Positions 51,756 through 63,462 of a stretch of DNA of 64,000 bases are shown here, piece by piece. The stretch is from positions 1,723,336-1,787,335 of the forward strand of contig UYJD01000003.1 in NCBI GenBank assembly GCA_900618795.1, in the 5' to 3' direction. The translations under genes were made by a program, and so were the position numbers. Position 1 is the first letter of the stretch; each line of letters opens with the position of its first letter. The DNA is from Cyanodermella asteris (lineage: Eukaryota; Ascomycota; Lecanoromycetes; Ostropales; Stictidaceae). The notes under the pieces were generated by a model. That model did no database searches, was not told the DNA's origin, and saw nothing but the letters and a program-made list of their open reading frames with translations.

Positions 51756-51827
51756 AGGGGGGAGCTCCGGCGAAGCCCCTCCCTACGCAGCCAGCCTCTA
51801 GGGGCGGTCTCAGGGGCAGCTCAGGGG
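51756..51827. promoter_or_regulatory. Cluster of five AGGGG/CCCCT stress-response elements
   Basis: AGGGG occurs at 51756-51760, 51800-51804, 51812-51816 and 51823-51827, and CCCCT at 51776-51780. AGGGG is the STRE core bound by Msn2/4-type zinc-finger factors. The cluster lies about 3.1 kb upstream of the CON7 ATG. Local G-richness may contribute. Confidence 0.4.
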
Positions 51828-54800
51828 GGGACTGCAACAGGACTAGTGGCTGATGCCGTACATGCTGTATACTGTATACTGTACAGCTCTTCGATCATCT
51901 GCAAGTTGGCGTGCTGACGCACGCACCAATCCCCCTTTTTTTCTCTCTGCGCGTGCATCGCTCACACAGTCCACAGATCGAGGTTCTTCAAGCAACCCAG
52001 CATCTGCAGCTTCGCTTAGCGGTGCTTGGACGGGCCCCAGACCCAAGGATGCCATGCGAGGAGGCCGCCAAATGCCTGCATCAAGGCGAGCACGGTCCAC
52101 GTCATGGAGCTCTAAGCGACGTCTCGACGACTCTCGTCTCATGCTCTGATCTCTCCAGACGCTGCTGGTGTTTCCCGAGGCACATGCGTGAGAGGCCAGT
52201 TGAAATTGCAGTTGCTTCACAGACGTCGTCCTGAAGGGGGCCAAGCAATGACCTGAATTGCTGACAGCAGTGCAGGGTGGGGATGGAGGAGCATCTCTCC
52301 CGGCCGACCAATCACCAAATCCTCCGCTTCGGACATGATTCTTGTCTCGGCGCAAAGTCGACGTTTACGGATCCCGCATGCTCCCAGCAAACGTCGGCGA
52401 GCCCTGCGTGGTGTCTTTGACTCGTTCGCCATTGGTGAGCATGCTGAATTATTCCCAGCAGCGAAGCGGACAGAGGTCGTCCTGCTTCCGTTTCTTCACC
52501 GTCACTTCGACCGGCCAGACGGCCCAGGGGCGACTCGACGGTTGCATGATCAAGAGACGGAGAATTCCACGAGTCACGCAAGAGCGTGGATGCGATAAGT
52601 GAGGATCGCGACAGTGGACTGACTGCCTTGGCAACAGCTTCTCGAAACGCGTCTTTGTGCGTGTGAGCTTTTACTACCTTCCAAGACTGACTTCGATACC
52701 CTCACATCGCAATCAGGCGACGCAACTCCAGTTCAGGGCGCCCGAGCCGCACAAGATTTCTGCGGCCAGGCCAATCGCGGTTAGCCCGACTGGAGCTCAC
52801 TGGACGACCCTGTTGTGTGCAAAGCACCGTGCCTCGGTGCTGATCAGCAGTCGTTGTGAACAAAGTCAGATAGCTCGTGCCAGCTGCCAGCTTCACGGGC
52901 AGGATCAGCGGCTCGACTGACCGAATGTTGCAACGGGCGCTTGGCTGTCGTGCCGGTCAACCTTGCTAGGTCGCAGAGTCCCACAGGTTCACAGTGCCGC
53001 CGCCACGAGTCAGCGATGGAGACTGCTGCCCTTGTCCCGGGTCTTCTTCCTTACAGACTGGCAGTCCCCCGGTGCCGGTTCGCTAGCCACAGAACTCGCC
53101 ACGGCCTGATCTGCGACTCTGCACGTATACGCCGTCGTGCTCGTGGCAGCGGCGTGCGCAGGTGCGCCTTAAGGTCGGCAGCACCTGTCACGGTTGAATC
53201 GCGGATTGCCCGAAGCGGCACAGCGTGGTCTGCTGCTGTGGCCGAAGAACGGTCTCTCGGCACCAGCAACCAACTGGTTGGCTTGTCAACCGTCCGTGCT
53301 TGGCGGTGGGAAGACCCCACAGAAGAAGCTTTGATCTGCCACAGAAACAACCAGAGGAGGATCTGCACACTTGGAAGGTTATCGTCGCCGTTCGGATCTG
53401 GAGACGTGTGCAGCGGCACACGTCGGAGAGGCAGAAAGCACAACACATTACTCTTGGGAGAAGTCACAGAAGTCACATGAGTGCGGAACACACCGTCCTA
53501 CCCTCGACCCTTTGGTGTCTGATCACAGTGTGGCCTCGTCGCTTCGTCGGCTAACGGGTCGAGTCGTCAGAGAATTATTCACCAGAGCTTCAGGCTCGAG
53601 CCGCGGGGCCGGTGCCATAGAGCGCCACGACCGGTGCCAGCTTGTTTCTCGTTCTGCACGACGACAGACAAGCATCGGCCAGTGTGCATGATACAGATAC
53701 AGGCATCCTGAACGGGGCGTGTCAGCGGCTACCTTGAATAACCGGGACAAAGTGCACTTTCATTACAAGATGTGCAGCGGGTGGGTGATGCTTGGCCGTG
53801 CAGCTTTCTGACGACGTCTCACCGACTCGAAGCGTCAAGGTCAAGCTTGGTCAGTCGTCGTCAGGAGTTGATTGTCGAGTATCATGTCTCAGGGCAAGAG
53901 CCCTATCGACCCAGGTCGGACGATTGACAGGTTGGCGCGAAACGATTGTCAGGCTTGTCGGCATTGACTGAAGCCATCTCATAACTCAAAAGGCTGGCGG
54001 CGTATGGCGGTCGTCTGGCCGCCAGAGCATTATACCATCCTATTATAGGGGCCGGCGGCTGTACGGAAGGTGTTGGCGGTACGCTACTCTGTGATGCCCC
54101 TGCCGCTGCCGCCACGACCAGTTGGGTCGGGTGCTAAGGTAGCAGCGAGCAGCATTGTTGACCCGGTGGGCGGCTGCGAGGGTCCCGATGTCGTCCGTCG
54201 AGCTGGACGACCCAGTCTTGGACGGGGCGACGTGGGAGCTGCAGTGGGAGTGGTGCTGGCAAAAGTGTGTGTGCATGGCGCGCCGTTGCACCAGCAGTAC
54301 TAAGTAGTAGCGCTGGTCTGCTTCCTCCACATCGCGCTGTCGTCGTTCGTTGTTGTTCGTCTGCCCTGAGTGTCCCATCGTCCAAGCCATCCACCATCTC
54401 GTCGAGGCCCTCCGCTCTTTGCATTGCAGGTCGAAGAGGTCGAAGCAGCTTCGAGCCAGGCTAGCCGTCTAGGGCTTATCCTACTGACAGACAGCTCAGT
54501 TGACACGCTTGGTCCGACACGCTTCCTTACTAGCTTTGCCTCAGAGCTCGGTGCGCACACTAGTTCTGCCTTACAGCTGTGGTTTCAGCGGCCGCTAACC
54601 GTCCAAGCATCCAAGCTAGACCCTGCCAGCCAGATCCACGTTCGCTGCCAAACTGACGCCCATCTTACGCCTGGCTCGTCGTTGCGCGAGCAGAGATATC
54701 GCAGGCGTGTTGTTGAGAGCTTCAACTCGTTACGCTCGCAGGGTGCGGATTTCCGGCGTGCGATCTGCTCCTGTTCTGCTCTGCTTGCCACCTGCAGTCC

Positions 54801-54962
54801 TGCGCCGGCCAGCGCGCAAAACAGCCCGACGTCGCATTGGCTGACCGGCAAATTTGTTCTGCAGCAACTCTCCCACTCCGCACCCTCGTTATCCCGTCTC
54901 GATCTCGCTCAAGCTATCCCCAGCACCACAACCGCCTGCCGTTTACCGTCTCGTTCGAAACC

Positions 54963-56935
54963 ATGGCAAGCACCGGTGACCCCTACTCGCAACCTGGTAA
55001 GTCTCACCCTCTCGCCTTCGCCTCCTCCACTTCTGTCTTCTCCCTCCGCGCCAACAACCATCTCGCTGCACACCATGGCGTCGACTGACTCTCGTTACTA
55101 TTCAGATCCCGGCTCTGCCGCTCAGTACCCGCCGACCCACGACACTCGTTACCATCCTCCTGCCACCCCGACATCTGGTGGCTATCACGACGCGCCATCC
55201 TCGGCGCGTTCTGCAAACTTCCCCTACGATTCCATGTCGCGGCAGCACCAGTATACGCCGGGTTCATCAAGTGCTAGTATGGCGCACGCCTCTCTTGCTG
55301 CGGTTCCGGCGAGTGAAGGCGACAGTCACTCTCGCTCGGCGCCCGACCTCTCTTCTGCGGACAGTACTAACGGAGACATTTCACTAGACCCCAACATGTC
55401 GGCCGTCCAGTCTCCGACGTATCCCTATCCTTACACGCCGCAAAGCCACGAGATGAATCATTATCCCGGCTCTGCTCCCGCCAACTACGGCCCATGGCCC
55501 GGCTATGGCCATCCCGGAATGGGTTACCAATCGCCTGGGGGTCCTCACAGCGGTGTCCAGTCCCCGGCGTCGGCAGGACCACCCCGCACAGGTCAGGTGA
55601 GTGGACAGAGTAGCGATGAAAGAGAAGGCGATACAATACAGTCAGCTCGGGAGATGATGGAGAGACTGCCGCGACAGACACGATGCAAGAGAGAGAGAGC
55701 AACACTGACGAGTTTTGATGGTAGCAGGTCTATTCGTTCGTCCCTATTCCGGGTGCACAGCAACACAAGCGGCCCAGACGTCGGTACGAGGAGATTGAGC
55801 GCATGTACAAGTGTGGACACCAAGGATGCGAAAAGGCGTACGGCACTCTCAACCACCTGAACGCGCATGTCACTATGCAATCGCACGGCGCGAAACGAAC
55901 TCCTGAAGGTGAGTCCATACAATTCTTCCCAGCAAAAGCAATTCCATGCCTCAAGCTCGCGCATGCTTTGCTATGGTTTCTACAAATCTACTCTTGTCTG
56001 CTGTCGCAAAGTCCCCGAATTGGTTAGCTTGAGCTGGTCTCGGTCAGGACTGCAGGCATGCACGTTTTGATGCGGCAGCCAGCCAAGCCGCGTCACACAG
56101 CATAAGCATCGCGTGCAGAGGCAGCCCGGCCACTAAACTGGGCCGCCATGCTCCATGTACGGCAGAGTGCAGCAGCAGCTGGCAGCGCTATGTGGCTAGG
56201 TTGGCACAGGCATGCGGTGCGCTCGTGTTTGCCTGCAGGGCGGGCGCATCAGCGGTGGTGTTTTGCGGGAGCGCGTGCGCTCGTGGCGGGTTCCCGGGGG
56301 CTCACCCGCTGGAACCGTCCACCGGGCACGCTAGTCTCGCGCCGGCTCACGTCTGCGCTAGGGCGAAACTTAGCTCAGGCTTCCCGCCACGCCCGCCGGG
56401 CCCTTCCTTACGTTCCTTACTTGCCTTGCCGTCGGCGATTCTTAGCATTGGCTTAGTGCAATGCTTAGCACGAGGTCATGGCGCTGCGCTTGGCCCACGT
56501 CCCTTGTCTCACACGTTACTGTTCCTGTTCCAGATTCTTCTAGTCGTCTGTTGTCTTGTTCTACCCTCAGGCTAGTTGCTGATCCATTCGCCTGCAGAAT
56601 TTAAGGAAATCCGCAAGGAATGGAAGGCACGCAAGAAGGAAGAAGAGAACGCCCGTAAGGCTGCAGAGGACAGCCAACGCCAACAATCCATGAGCCAGGC
56701 ATCTGGGCCCGTTGGAGACGGTAACACCAGCGGTGGCACCGGCAGTGCCTCCGCAGCTACTCCAACGACGCCCGGCTACCCTCAAAGCCCTCGTGGCCCT
56801 CAGCTCCCACCTCTCGGCTATAACAACGCTGCTCCTCCCACCCAGTACCCAGGATCGGGTGCTGCTGACCCCAACATCTACGGCAATCAGCAGCAGGGTC
56901 AGATGTTCAACTACAACAATTACTCTCGTAAGTAG
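54963..56935 (+). CDS. CON7: C2H2 transcription factor CON7 (conidiation/infection regulator)
   Basis: Exons 54963-54996, 55106-55596, 55728-55908 and 56598-56935 give 347 residues. Residues 12-175 are Ser/Pro/Tyr/Gly-rich. Exon 3 encodes RRRYEEIERMYKCGHQGCEK and then AYGTLNHLNAHVTMQSHG, one C2H2 finger (C-x4-C-x12-H-x5-H, about 203-228). Exon 4 opens EFKEIRKEWKARKKEEENAR, the basic helix diagnostic of Con7. The tail is Q/N/Y-rich. Con7 is required for conidiation and appressorium formation in Magnaporthe and for growth and virulence in relatives. A second in-frame start at 55075 inside intron 1 would give MASTDSRYYS in place of MASTGDPYSQP. Intron 3 is 689 nt, unusually long. A donor-like GTAAGT overlaps the last codons, so a further 3' exon cannot be excluded. 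Confidence 0.9.
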
Positions 56936-58334
56936 ACTCTGTTCCTCACACCGTAAACTTGGGGGCTACCTCTCAAAACTGTTTCCCGGATGGACCTCGG
57001 GCAGGTCCTGCGCGAGTTGCTGAAACAATGTCGACGGCTTGGACTTCTGGCTCTTGGATCTCCAGATGAGCTCCCGCTGACAAGCATTCGCGAGCAAGCT
57101 GCCCGAGGTGTCCGTGTCGAAGAGTGACATGTCACCTCTGACTTTGGACCTGGTCATTGTACAGAGGAGCCTGTCAATTGCTGTTTCAATGTCGACGCCC
57201 ATTGACCCCAGACGACTTCGGAGCGGATGCACTTGGTTTGCATGCAACACTTCTGTTGACAAGCCTTCAGACTCTGTTCCTTCCAGAATCCCTGTTTGAG
57301 CAAGCTCGCATTCGCCGCATTTGTTCTTGTCTGACATCGACGATCTTGCTCAATGACGATTCCGGCTGACGAATCCGCCCAGACGCCGAGAACGGAACAT
57401 CTTACCCGCAATGAGCCGGCAACTTCAACTGTGTGTGGTTCCGGAAGATTTGTGTGTTCTACTTCTCACGATCGAGAGCAGACACAAGGAATGGAAAGAA
57501 ACAGTACCTTGCATCGGCCGGAAGAATGGCTCGGTATGCCTCACGACTTTGTCCTTTCATGAGCGTTCATGCAGATCATCCAGAAACAGACGGCGCTGAA
57601 GGTTGCATATTACCCAAGCGACACGCACTTGAACAGGCGAACCAACAGAACCTACATCTACAGTTTGATGGATATACCCCAGCATCAAGGCTTTGATGCA
57701 AGTGCAATTGTCGTTCTACGACCTTGGAAAAACGCCTGCGGGTACCGGGGTGGCTATCCCCTCGGTCTCAACGTTTGGGCAGAACAATCACACCACATTT
57801 GCTATTTTTTGCTTTTCGCTCCGTTTTCCTGCGTTCACCACTCGTTTTCCACTCCGCAACATTGACGACGAAACCAAAGTACAGAACCCAACCAAAAATT
57901 GAGACGACTTGAAATGCCCTGCACGGCCGGCGTCAAATACATAAGCTATCGAAATTGCATGAGACTGCTGCGTTTGGAGGAAACTGTGGTCACGGATGGC
58001 GTTTATTTGTTTTTTCTGGCAAAACGAAGCTGTTCTCTTTGGCAGCGGAGGAAACTGTGCATCGGTGTGGCTCCCGGTGACTTGCCAATGATGGAAGTGG
58101 GGATACGTACTCATATTCCACACAGCGGCCAGGTTGAGCAGCGCAAACGGGACTAATAAGGAGAAGGTCAGGCAAACAGCTTCAAGCCATGATGGGTTGG
58201 AATTGAATCATATGCGCTTATTACTCAATCGATGACTTCTGAATGATTAGTGTGTGATGCGTATGCGAAGTACGTGAAAGTCCATACAAATGACGAAAGT
58301 GGGCACCGACTCACGAGAAAATGGGCGATGTCTT
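56936..58334. other. Convergent gene-free region CON7/AAR2
   Basis: About 1.4 kb between two stop codons. It is probably a long CON7 3' UTR and the AAR2 3' end. Short frames only; no recognised RNA gene. Confidence 0.5.
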
Positions 58335-59726
58335 CTATAACTCAACTATCACAGGTGCATACTCGCCCCTTTCATCTTCATCCTCCATATCCTGAGTCTC
58401 GAGCTCCACCATCTCGCCATCCTCAAGCTGCACCATACCCCGTCGCAGCCACTCATCACCAAGTTCCCAACCCCAAATATCTCTGACCGTATCCTGGGGC
58501 TTGCCCATCTCGCCCTTCAACTCCGCCAAGCCTTCACTCGAATGCTCTCGCTCCAGCTCGATCAACGTCCGGCTGAAGCCTTGTAACAGTCTCCGTAGGA
58601 ACGCACCTCCTTCGTCTTTGACGTCGAAAAGGCCGCCTTCGACGAGGTTGGTGTGCGTGAGCTGCGTCGACAGCACGTTCAGGAAACTGACGAAGAAGTG
58701 CGTCTGCTGCGGGACGACGGTGGAGCATGTCAGGACGAGTTCGAGGATGCGCCTCCACTGCGCCATGCAGGACCAGTTCGCCAGGGTCAGGATCGCGATG
58801 AAGCAGAACTGCATCTCTCCGAGGAGAGCCGCGCCCCACGAGTCGTCTGCTTGCTCGACTTGGATCTCCGTCTCGTCTGCCATACCGAGCGGAGTCGATA
58901 GCTTGTCCACGACCTGGTTCAGTCTCCAACTGCGATCTCGAGCGCCCTCCGTCCGCTCCCGTCCCAACGCATCCTCGCGCCACGTCCGTTTCAGATCAAT
59001 CTCCACCAGCCCGAGCGGCTTTCCCTGAAACTTCTCATCGCCTTCAAGTCCCGGAATGCGTTCCGCTTGCGCATCGACGTCCGTCGAACTAGCAGTGTCC
59101 AGGCCCCAGAAAGCCATCGATGACGATCCCAATATGCGGTCCAATAGCTCACCGGAGATGTATTTGCTCATCGAGACGAAATCTGTAGGTGGGTTGCCAT
59201 CCGGCTTCTCGCCGTCGGTGACCTCCCGGACCCTGGTTTCAGGCTGCACGCTCTGTCGGTACGGGAAGAGACTTTTCTGTAAGCTCTCATTCGAAAGTAA
59301 TCTCGCGCGCCATTGCTCCAGTTCCTGCTCGCTGCCAACGGGTTCCAAGTTCTCGGTTTCCGCATCTGTCCTGAGCACGGCCAGCCAATCCTCGTCGAAT
59401 TGCACCGCAGCCGGCGCGTCGGACCCGATGACCTGACCCCTGACGCCCAACGGCCGGCTATCGGCTCGTCGCCGCTTCCCTCCCGCGTGAGCATGGCTCC
59501 GATCGTCCTCGGCGCCGAATGCATCGGGAACGCGGAACCAGAGGCCCTGTCGGGAAGAGAACTCGATCGTCGCGCCGCTGAAGAGGAAGTGCCAGCCCGG
59601 CGGCAGGGAGGTGAAGCCGTTGAAGCGGCTCGAGGCGGTCAGGGAGACGAAGTCGATGCCCACGAGCGCTTGTTTGGGGAGGTCCGGGAGGAGGAGGGTT
59701 GGCGGGTGGTGGCGTCTGGAGGCCAT
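58335..59726 (-). CDS. AAR2: AAR2 splicing factor (U5 snRNP assembly)
   Basis: Intronless, 463 residues. The N-terminal beta domain has TLLLPDLPKQALVGIDFVSL and FTSLPPGWHFLFSG. The C-terminal helical domain starts near LGEMQFCFIAILTLANWSCM and runs through RILELVLTCSTVVPQQTHFF. These are the two AAR2 domains. AAR2 binds Prp8 in the cytoplasmic U5 precursor and is exchanged for Brr2 during maturation. Inserts between the domains (about 80-180) are Ser/Glu-rich and look variable. The ATG at 59724-59726 is the first in frame. Confidence 0.9.
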   Translation of the reverse strand: MASRRHHPPTLLLPDLPKQALVGIDFVSLTASSRFNGFTSLPPGWHFLFSGATIEFSSRQGLWFRVPDAFGAEDDRSHAHAGGKRRRADSRPLGVRGQVIGSDAPAAVQFDEDWLAVLRTDAETENLEPVGSEQELEQWRARLLSNESLQKSLFPYRQSVQPETRVREVTDGEKPDGNPPTDFVSMSKYISGELLDRILGSSSMAFWGLDTASSTDVDAQAERIPGLEGDEKFQGKPLGLVEIDLKRTWREDALGRERTEGARDRSWRLNQVVDKLSTPLGMADETEIQVEQADDSWGAALLGEMQFCFIAILTLANWSCMAQWRRILELVLTCSTVVPQQTHFFVSFLNVLSTQLTHTNLVEGGLFDVKDEGGAFLRRLLQGFSRTLIELEREHSSEGLAELKGEMGKPQDTVRDIWGWELGDEWLRRGMVQLEDGEMVELETQDMEDEDERGEYAPVIVEL

Positions 59727-60500
59727 TGTCGGAAGGTTTGTTGGAGTTTGCGCCCCCCCCGAAGGGTGGTGGCCACGGAGGAGGGGGGAGCTTACTTATG
59801 CAACTTGCGGAGTGATCATGTTTTGTGTTGCGATGGCTTCGAGTATGTCTTCGTGCGCGTTGCTCCAGAAAAACGGGGTCTTCTCAATCGCAGTTGCAAA
59901 CCCGATCGGATGGAGTCTGATAATGTACAATTGTGTTTCGAGGATATTTCCTCGAAACGAAAATGGATGAGACGTAAGATGGCGCCTGAAGAGTGAATTT
60001 GTTGTCCCTCGAATTGCGAAACGGGCGATATCACGGCTCAATATTGTGGGATGATGACGTGAAGTCGAAATTCTGAGCAGTCTCGTGAGTTTCACTCATA
60101 TTTTGAAGGACAGGTCACCAATGGAAGCTGGAGTTTATACCTAGAGGTAAGTACTAGAGCTAGAAGAGGCAATGAAATGTTCACTATGACGTCGTTCCGG
60201 GCTGGAGAAGCTGAAGTGAGTCTGGGGCTCTACCTGAAGCGGACTGACCCAGGGGAGAGAATAGGGGGCTCTTTAGCGGCTCAGCGGGAGCGTTGCGGAA
60301 CGAGGTCCAAATCGTAGGATGTGCGACACTCGTTCACGCCGAAATTACTATCAATGGCAGATTCAAGAGTTCGCAAGTTGCAGATTGCAAGCGAACTAGC
60401 AAGAGGAATTAAAATTCGCCACTTGAAGTTGAGCAGACCACCTCAGAATGAACTGGACAAAGGCGAAGGTGGATGTATCTGTTCACAAATAACTTCGTGT
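59727..60500. other. AAR2 promoter region / thiolase 3' end
   Basis: About 0.77 kb between tandem minus-strand genes. It has a C8 run just upstream of AAR2 (about 59753-59760). No gene was recognised. Confidence 0.5.
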
Positions 60501-61754
60501 TCATTCTCTTACTATCAAACTGGCCATTCCCATACCCGTGCCAATACACATGCTCACGACACCAACCTCCTTTCCCTGCCTCGCCAGCTCGGGCAGTAAC
60601 GTCGCCACCTGTCTCGCTCCCGTCGCTCCAAGTGGGTGTCCCAAAGCGATAGCACCGCCCTTGGGATTGACCTTTTCCTCGTCCAGTTCCAGCTTCCGAA
60701 TACAATACAGAGCCTGGCTCGCGAACGCCTCGTTCAGCTCCCAAATCTGAACATCGTCCTTGCTGATACCGGTGTATTCAAGCAATTTCGGAATAGCTAC
60801 CGCAGGACCCACGCCCATCTCATCTGGATGGCAGCCAACAACTTGCGTTCCAGCCCACTTCCCGATAATGTCTTTCTGGAGGCCGAGATCGTGTGCTTTC
60901 TGTCTGCTCATGAGGAGGACTGCGGCGGCGCCGTCGGAGACTTGTGACGAGTTGCCTGCGGTTCCTGCGCCGTCCGGCTTGAATGCGGGTTTGAGCTTAG
61001 CCAGGGATTCAGCGGAAGATTTCGCTCGGATGCCGTCGTCTTCAGTCACTGTAATCTCTTCAGACATCTGATCGGTAGGGTTCTCGACCGTCTCTTCCTT
61101 TCGAAACAGCGTCTTCACAGGGATGATCTCGTCGTCAAATAGTCCCTCGTCTCGTGCCTTGGCTGCCTTCAAGTGTGATCGTGCCGCAAACGCGTCCTGG
61201 TCGGCTCGTGAGACCCCATATCGTTCAGCGACATTCTCTGCAGTCAGACCCATTGCCATGATGCAGTCGCGGGCTTCTTTGACGGGTGACTTTGGTAGCT
61301 CTGGCCAGAGGACAGTCGGGATAGCTCGAGATCCATAATTGCGAGTCATACTCTCCATACCGCCGCCGATACCGACATCGAAAGCTCCTACAGCGATTCC
61401 GTGGGCGATCCCTGTGATGGCTGCCAACCCTGAGCTGCAAGCTCGATTGACTGTGTGGAAAGAGACGTTGGCGGGCAATCCGGCGTGGTTGGCGGCCATT
61501 TTGCCGGCTTTCGAGCCGCCGAGCTCCGATAGAACCGTTCCTACTGCCACGTCCTGAATTTCTGCGGGATTCAGGTTTGGGTTCTTGTTCAAGGTGGCTT
61601 TCAGGGTGTGGTACAGTAGCTCTTCGGGATAAGAGCCTTTGAGGCCACCCTTCTTCGCGCGTGTAATTGGTGTTCGCAGGGCAGACAGTATGACAATATC
61701 GTTGGGATGCTTGGTGAGGACATTTTTGAGACCTTTCTGTAAATAGCCTGCCAT
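60501..61754 (-). CDS. 3-ketoacyl-CoA thiolase (acetyl-CoA C-acyltransferase)
   Basis: Intronless, 417 residues from ATG 61754. Motifs: [20 protein letters not shown], nucleophile [80 protein letters not shown] and the second active-site Cys in [17 protein letters not shown]. It is closest in wording to the peroxisomal beta-oxidation thiolases ([21 protein letters not shown]). The C-terminus has no SKL signal, and the N-terminus [10 protein letters not shown] is at best a poor PTS2, so the compartment is uncertain. The frame is open upstream to 61799, but the family start fits 61754. Confidence 0.92.
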   Translation of the reverse strand: MAGYLQKGLKNVLTKHPNDIVILSALRTPITRAKKGGLKGSYPEELLYHTLKATLNKNPNLNPAEIQDVAVGTVLSELGGSKAGKMAANHAGLPANVSFHTVNRACSSGLAAITGIAHGIAVGAFDVGIGGGMESMTRNYGSRAIPTVLWPELPKSPVKEARDCIMAMGLTAENVAERYGVSRADQDAFAARSHLKAAKARDEGLFDDEIIPVKTLFRKEETVENPTDQMSEEITVTEDDGIRAKSSAESLAKLKPAFKPDGAGTAGNSSQVSDGAAAVLLMSRQKAHDLGLQKDIIGKWAGTQVVGCHPDEMGVGPAVAIPKLLEYTGISKDDVQIWELNEAFASQALYCIRKLELDEEKVNPKGGAIALGHPLGATGARQVATLLPELARQGKEVGVVSMCIGTGMGMASLIVRE

Positions 61755-62142
61755 GTTTGCTGGTACGAATTGAATGCAGTTGCAACGAGCAATAGACAAA
61801 CTTACACGGGCAAGGTGCAGGACGAGGGAGTCAATCAGTATCTCACGTCGAATCGATTACAAGAAGAACGCTCAGTAAAAGGAAGGATCAATGGATAGAA
61901 AGCATATGGTCAAGAGTCCCAGGACTCGAGCAGGCATCATATAACATCGAGACTGCCGATAATTGAACCTAGTATGCACGGCATTTGGAGGCGGCATCAT
62001 CGGTAACTCTCCGTGCGCGGACCGCGCAGCTCCAAGATCGTCTGGCCGCATCACGTGACTATCTAAATCAATTTCGGGAAGCCTGTCCAAATCTCGAGGA
62101 AAGTTGTAGCTCAAGCTCCAGATCCTCAATCAAATCCACGCG
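61755..62142. other. Divergent promoter region thiolase/mL50
   Basis: About 390 bp separating two divergent starts. It contains CACGTGA at about 62053-62059. No gene was recognised. Confidence 0.5.
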
Positions 62143-63462
62143 ATGCGACCCGCCATAGCCAGCGCAGCCCGCGTAGGCAGCGCCATAGGCGAAGCTGCAA
62201 TTCCGACCGGCCGGACCTTTGTGTGTCGCGAATGCATTGCACGAGGAGCCGGTGCGAGCACGCCAGCCAGCCAACGCCGCTTCTACGCCGACAAGAAGAC
62301 GGGCTTGCCGGTCACTGAACGATTGAGGCGGAAGATCTGGGGAACGGACCAACCACCCGGAGCGAAAGATCCGTACGCGCAATCGCAATTCGCTCCTGAG
62401 GCGAGAAAAGAGGTGGAGGTTCCAGCAGAGCAGGATGCGGATTTCGAGGAAGTCAGGGTCTACGACGGCGCGACACAAGAAGATGCGGTGGCGTTCGACC
62501 CGGAATACGAACCTGCAGAGAATTGGGAGAATCTTCCTCGAATTGGAGGTGCGAAGGGCTGGTGGGAAAAGGTCTGGGACGAGGATAACCAGTTTCAACG
62601 GTAAATTGTTGTGTATCAACTGCCTCGTACAGCTCGCTAACTTGACACTAGATGGGCAGCACCAACAGTGAGGAATCTTGAACCCAAGATCGCTGCAGAC
62701 TACATCCACCAGGCTTTCGTTGAATTGACGGTACTGCAACAAGCAGGTCTGGACATCAATGACGCCTCCTTCCTTCCGACTGGACACACAATCAACTTCA
62801 ATCAAGTCGGAATATCAGGCGGTACTGAAGATGGCCAGGCGGTCACTCTTACCTTCCCCGAGGAGACGTGGAGACAGGACATTATCGATGCCATCAGCGG
62901 TGGCGAAGGTGAGGTCGAAGAGGTCGATCTCGACGCCGCTGCTCCTACGACTGACGAGGTTGAAGCAATTGCAGAGGCCCTCGCCGAGCCTGTCACAGAC
63001 AAGAAAAAGATACCACACACAACCGAAGTCTTCCCACTCACCAAATCCAGCAAGCCAAAAGTGACAGAAGAATCCGGGCATATCGACTTGGCAGAGAAGC
63101 GCGAATGGCGACACGTCAGAATACCAAACGCCGAATTCAAGTTTGCGCTAGCGAAGCGAATTACACAGCTCACCGGAACCCGGATACCGGACCGCGTCCT
63201 CGATAAGGCGAAGGAGCTGGGCGTGATCATGCAAGAGGGCTTCAAGTGGAAGAAGCCGGAGCAATTGGCCCGAGAGCTGCTCATAGAGAACAAGGACTTC
63301 AAGACCCACGGCCAGAAGTGGGCCATTGCACCGAATGTGACTGTGCACACGAAGCGAGTCACGTATGTTGATCGCGAGAAGAATGTCGGCAGATGGAAGA
63401 GTGTTAAGAAGGAGCTTGTGAAGCGAGAGCTACCTATTCCAAGACGGAAAGGGAAATACTGA
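62143..63462 (+). CDS. Mitochondrial large-subunit ribosomal protein mL50
   Basis: Exons 62143-62600 and 62652-63462, with a 51-nt intron (CGCTAACTTGACACTAG end), give 422 residues. The N-terminus is a mitochondrial presequence ending near RRFYADKKTG. The family block TERLRRKIWGTDQPPGAKDP follows, then a long acidic variable region. The C-terminal L50 domain is about 290-422 (EWRHVRIPNAEFKFALAKRI, KTHGQKWAIAPNVTVHTKRV). mL50 (yeast Mrpl13) is a surface protein of the mitoribosome. Confidence 0.88.

Larger units (their letters stand above)
49555..54962. other. About 5.4 kb gene-free region upstream of CON7
   Basis: No convincing gene was found on either strand, only short frames of non-coding character. 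It is by far the largest gap in a window whose usual spacing is 0.2-0.9 kb. It contains a cluster of AGGGG stress elements (51756-51827), a 12-bp tandem duplication (50849-50872) and a pyrimidine-rich leader just before the CON7 ATG. Likely content: a long CON7 promoter and leader, possibly non-coding transcripts. Confidence 0.6.

Noticed and set aside
54370-55860. Nearly 500-codon open frame running into CON7
   Set aside because: The upstream part has leader-like composition and no domain, and crosses splice sites supported by phase and by the Con7 family; only the internal ATG at 55075 was kept as a point of interest.
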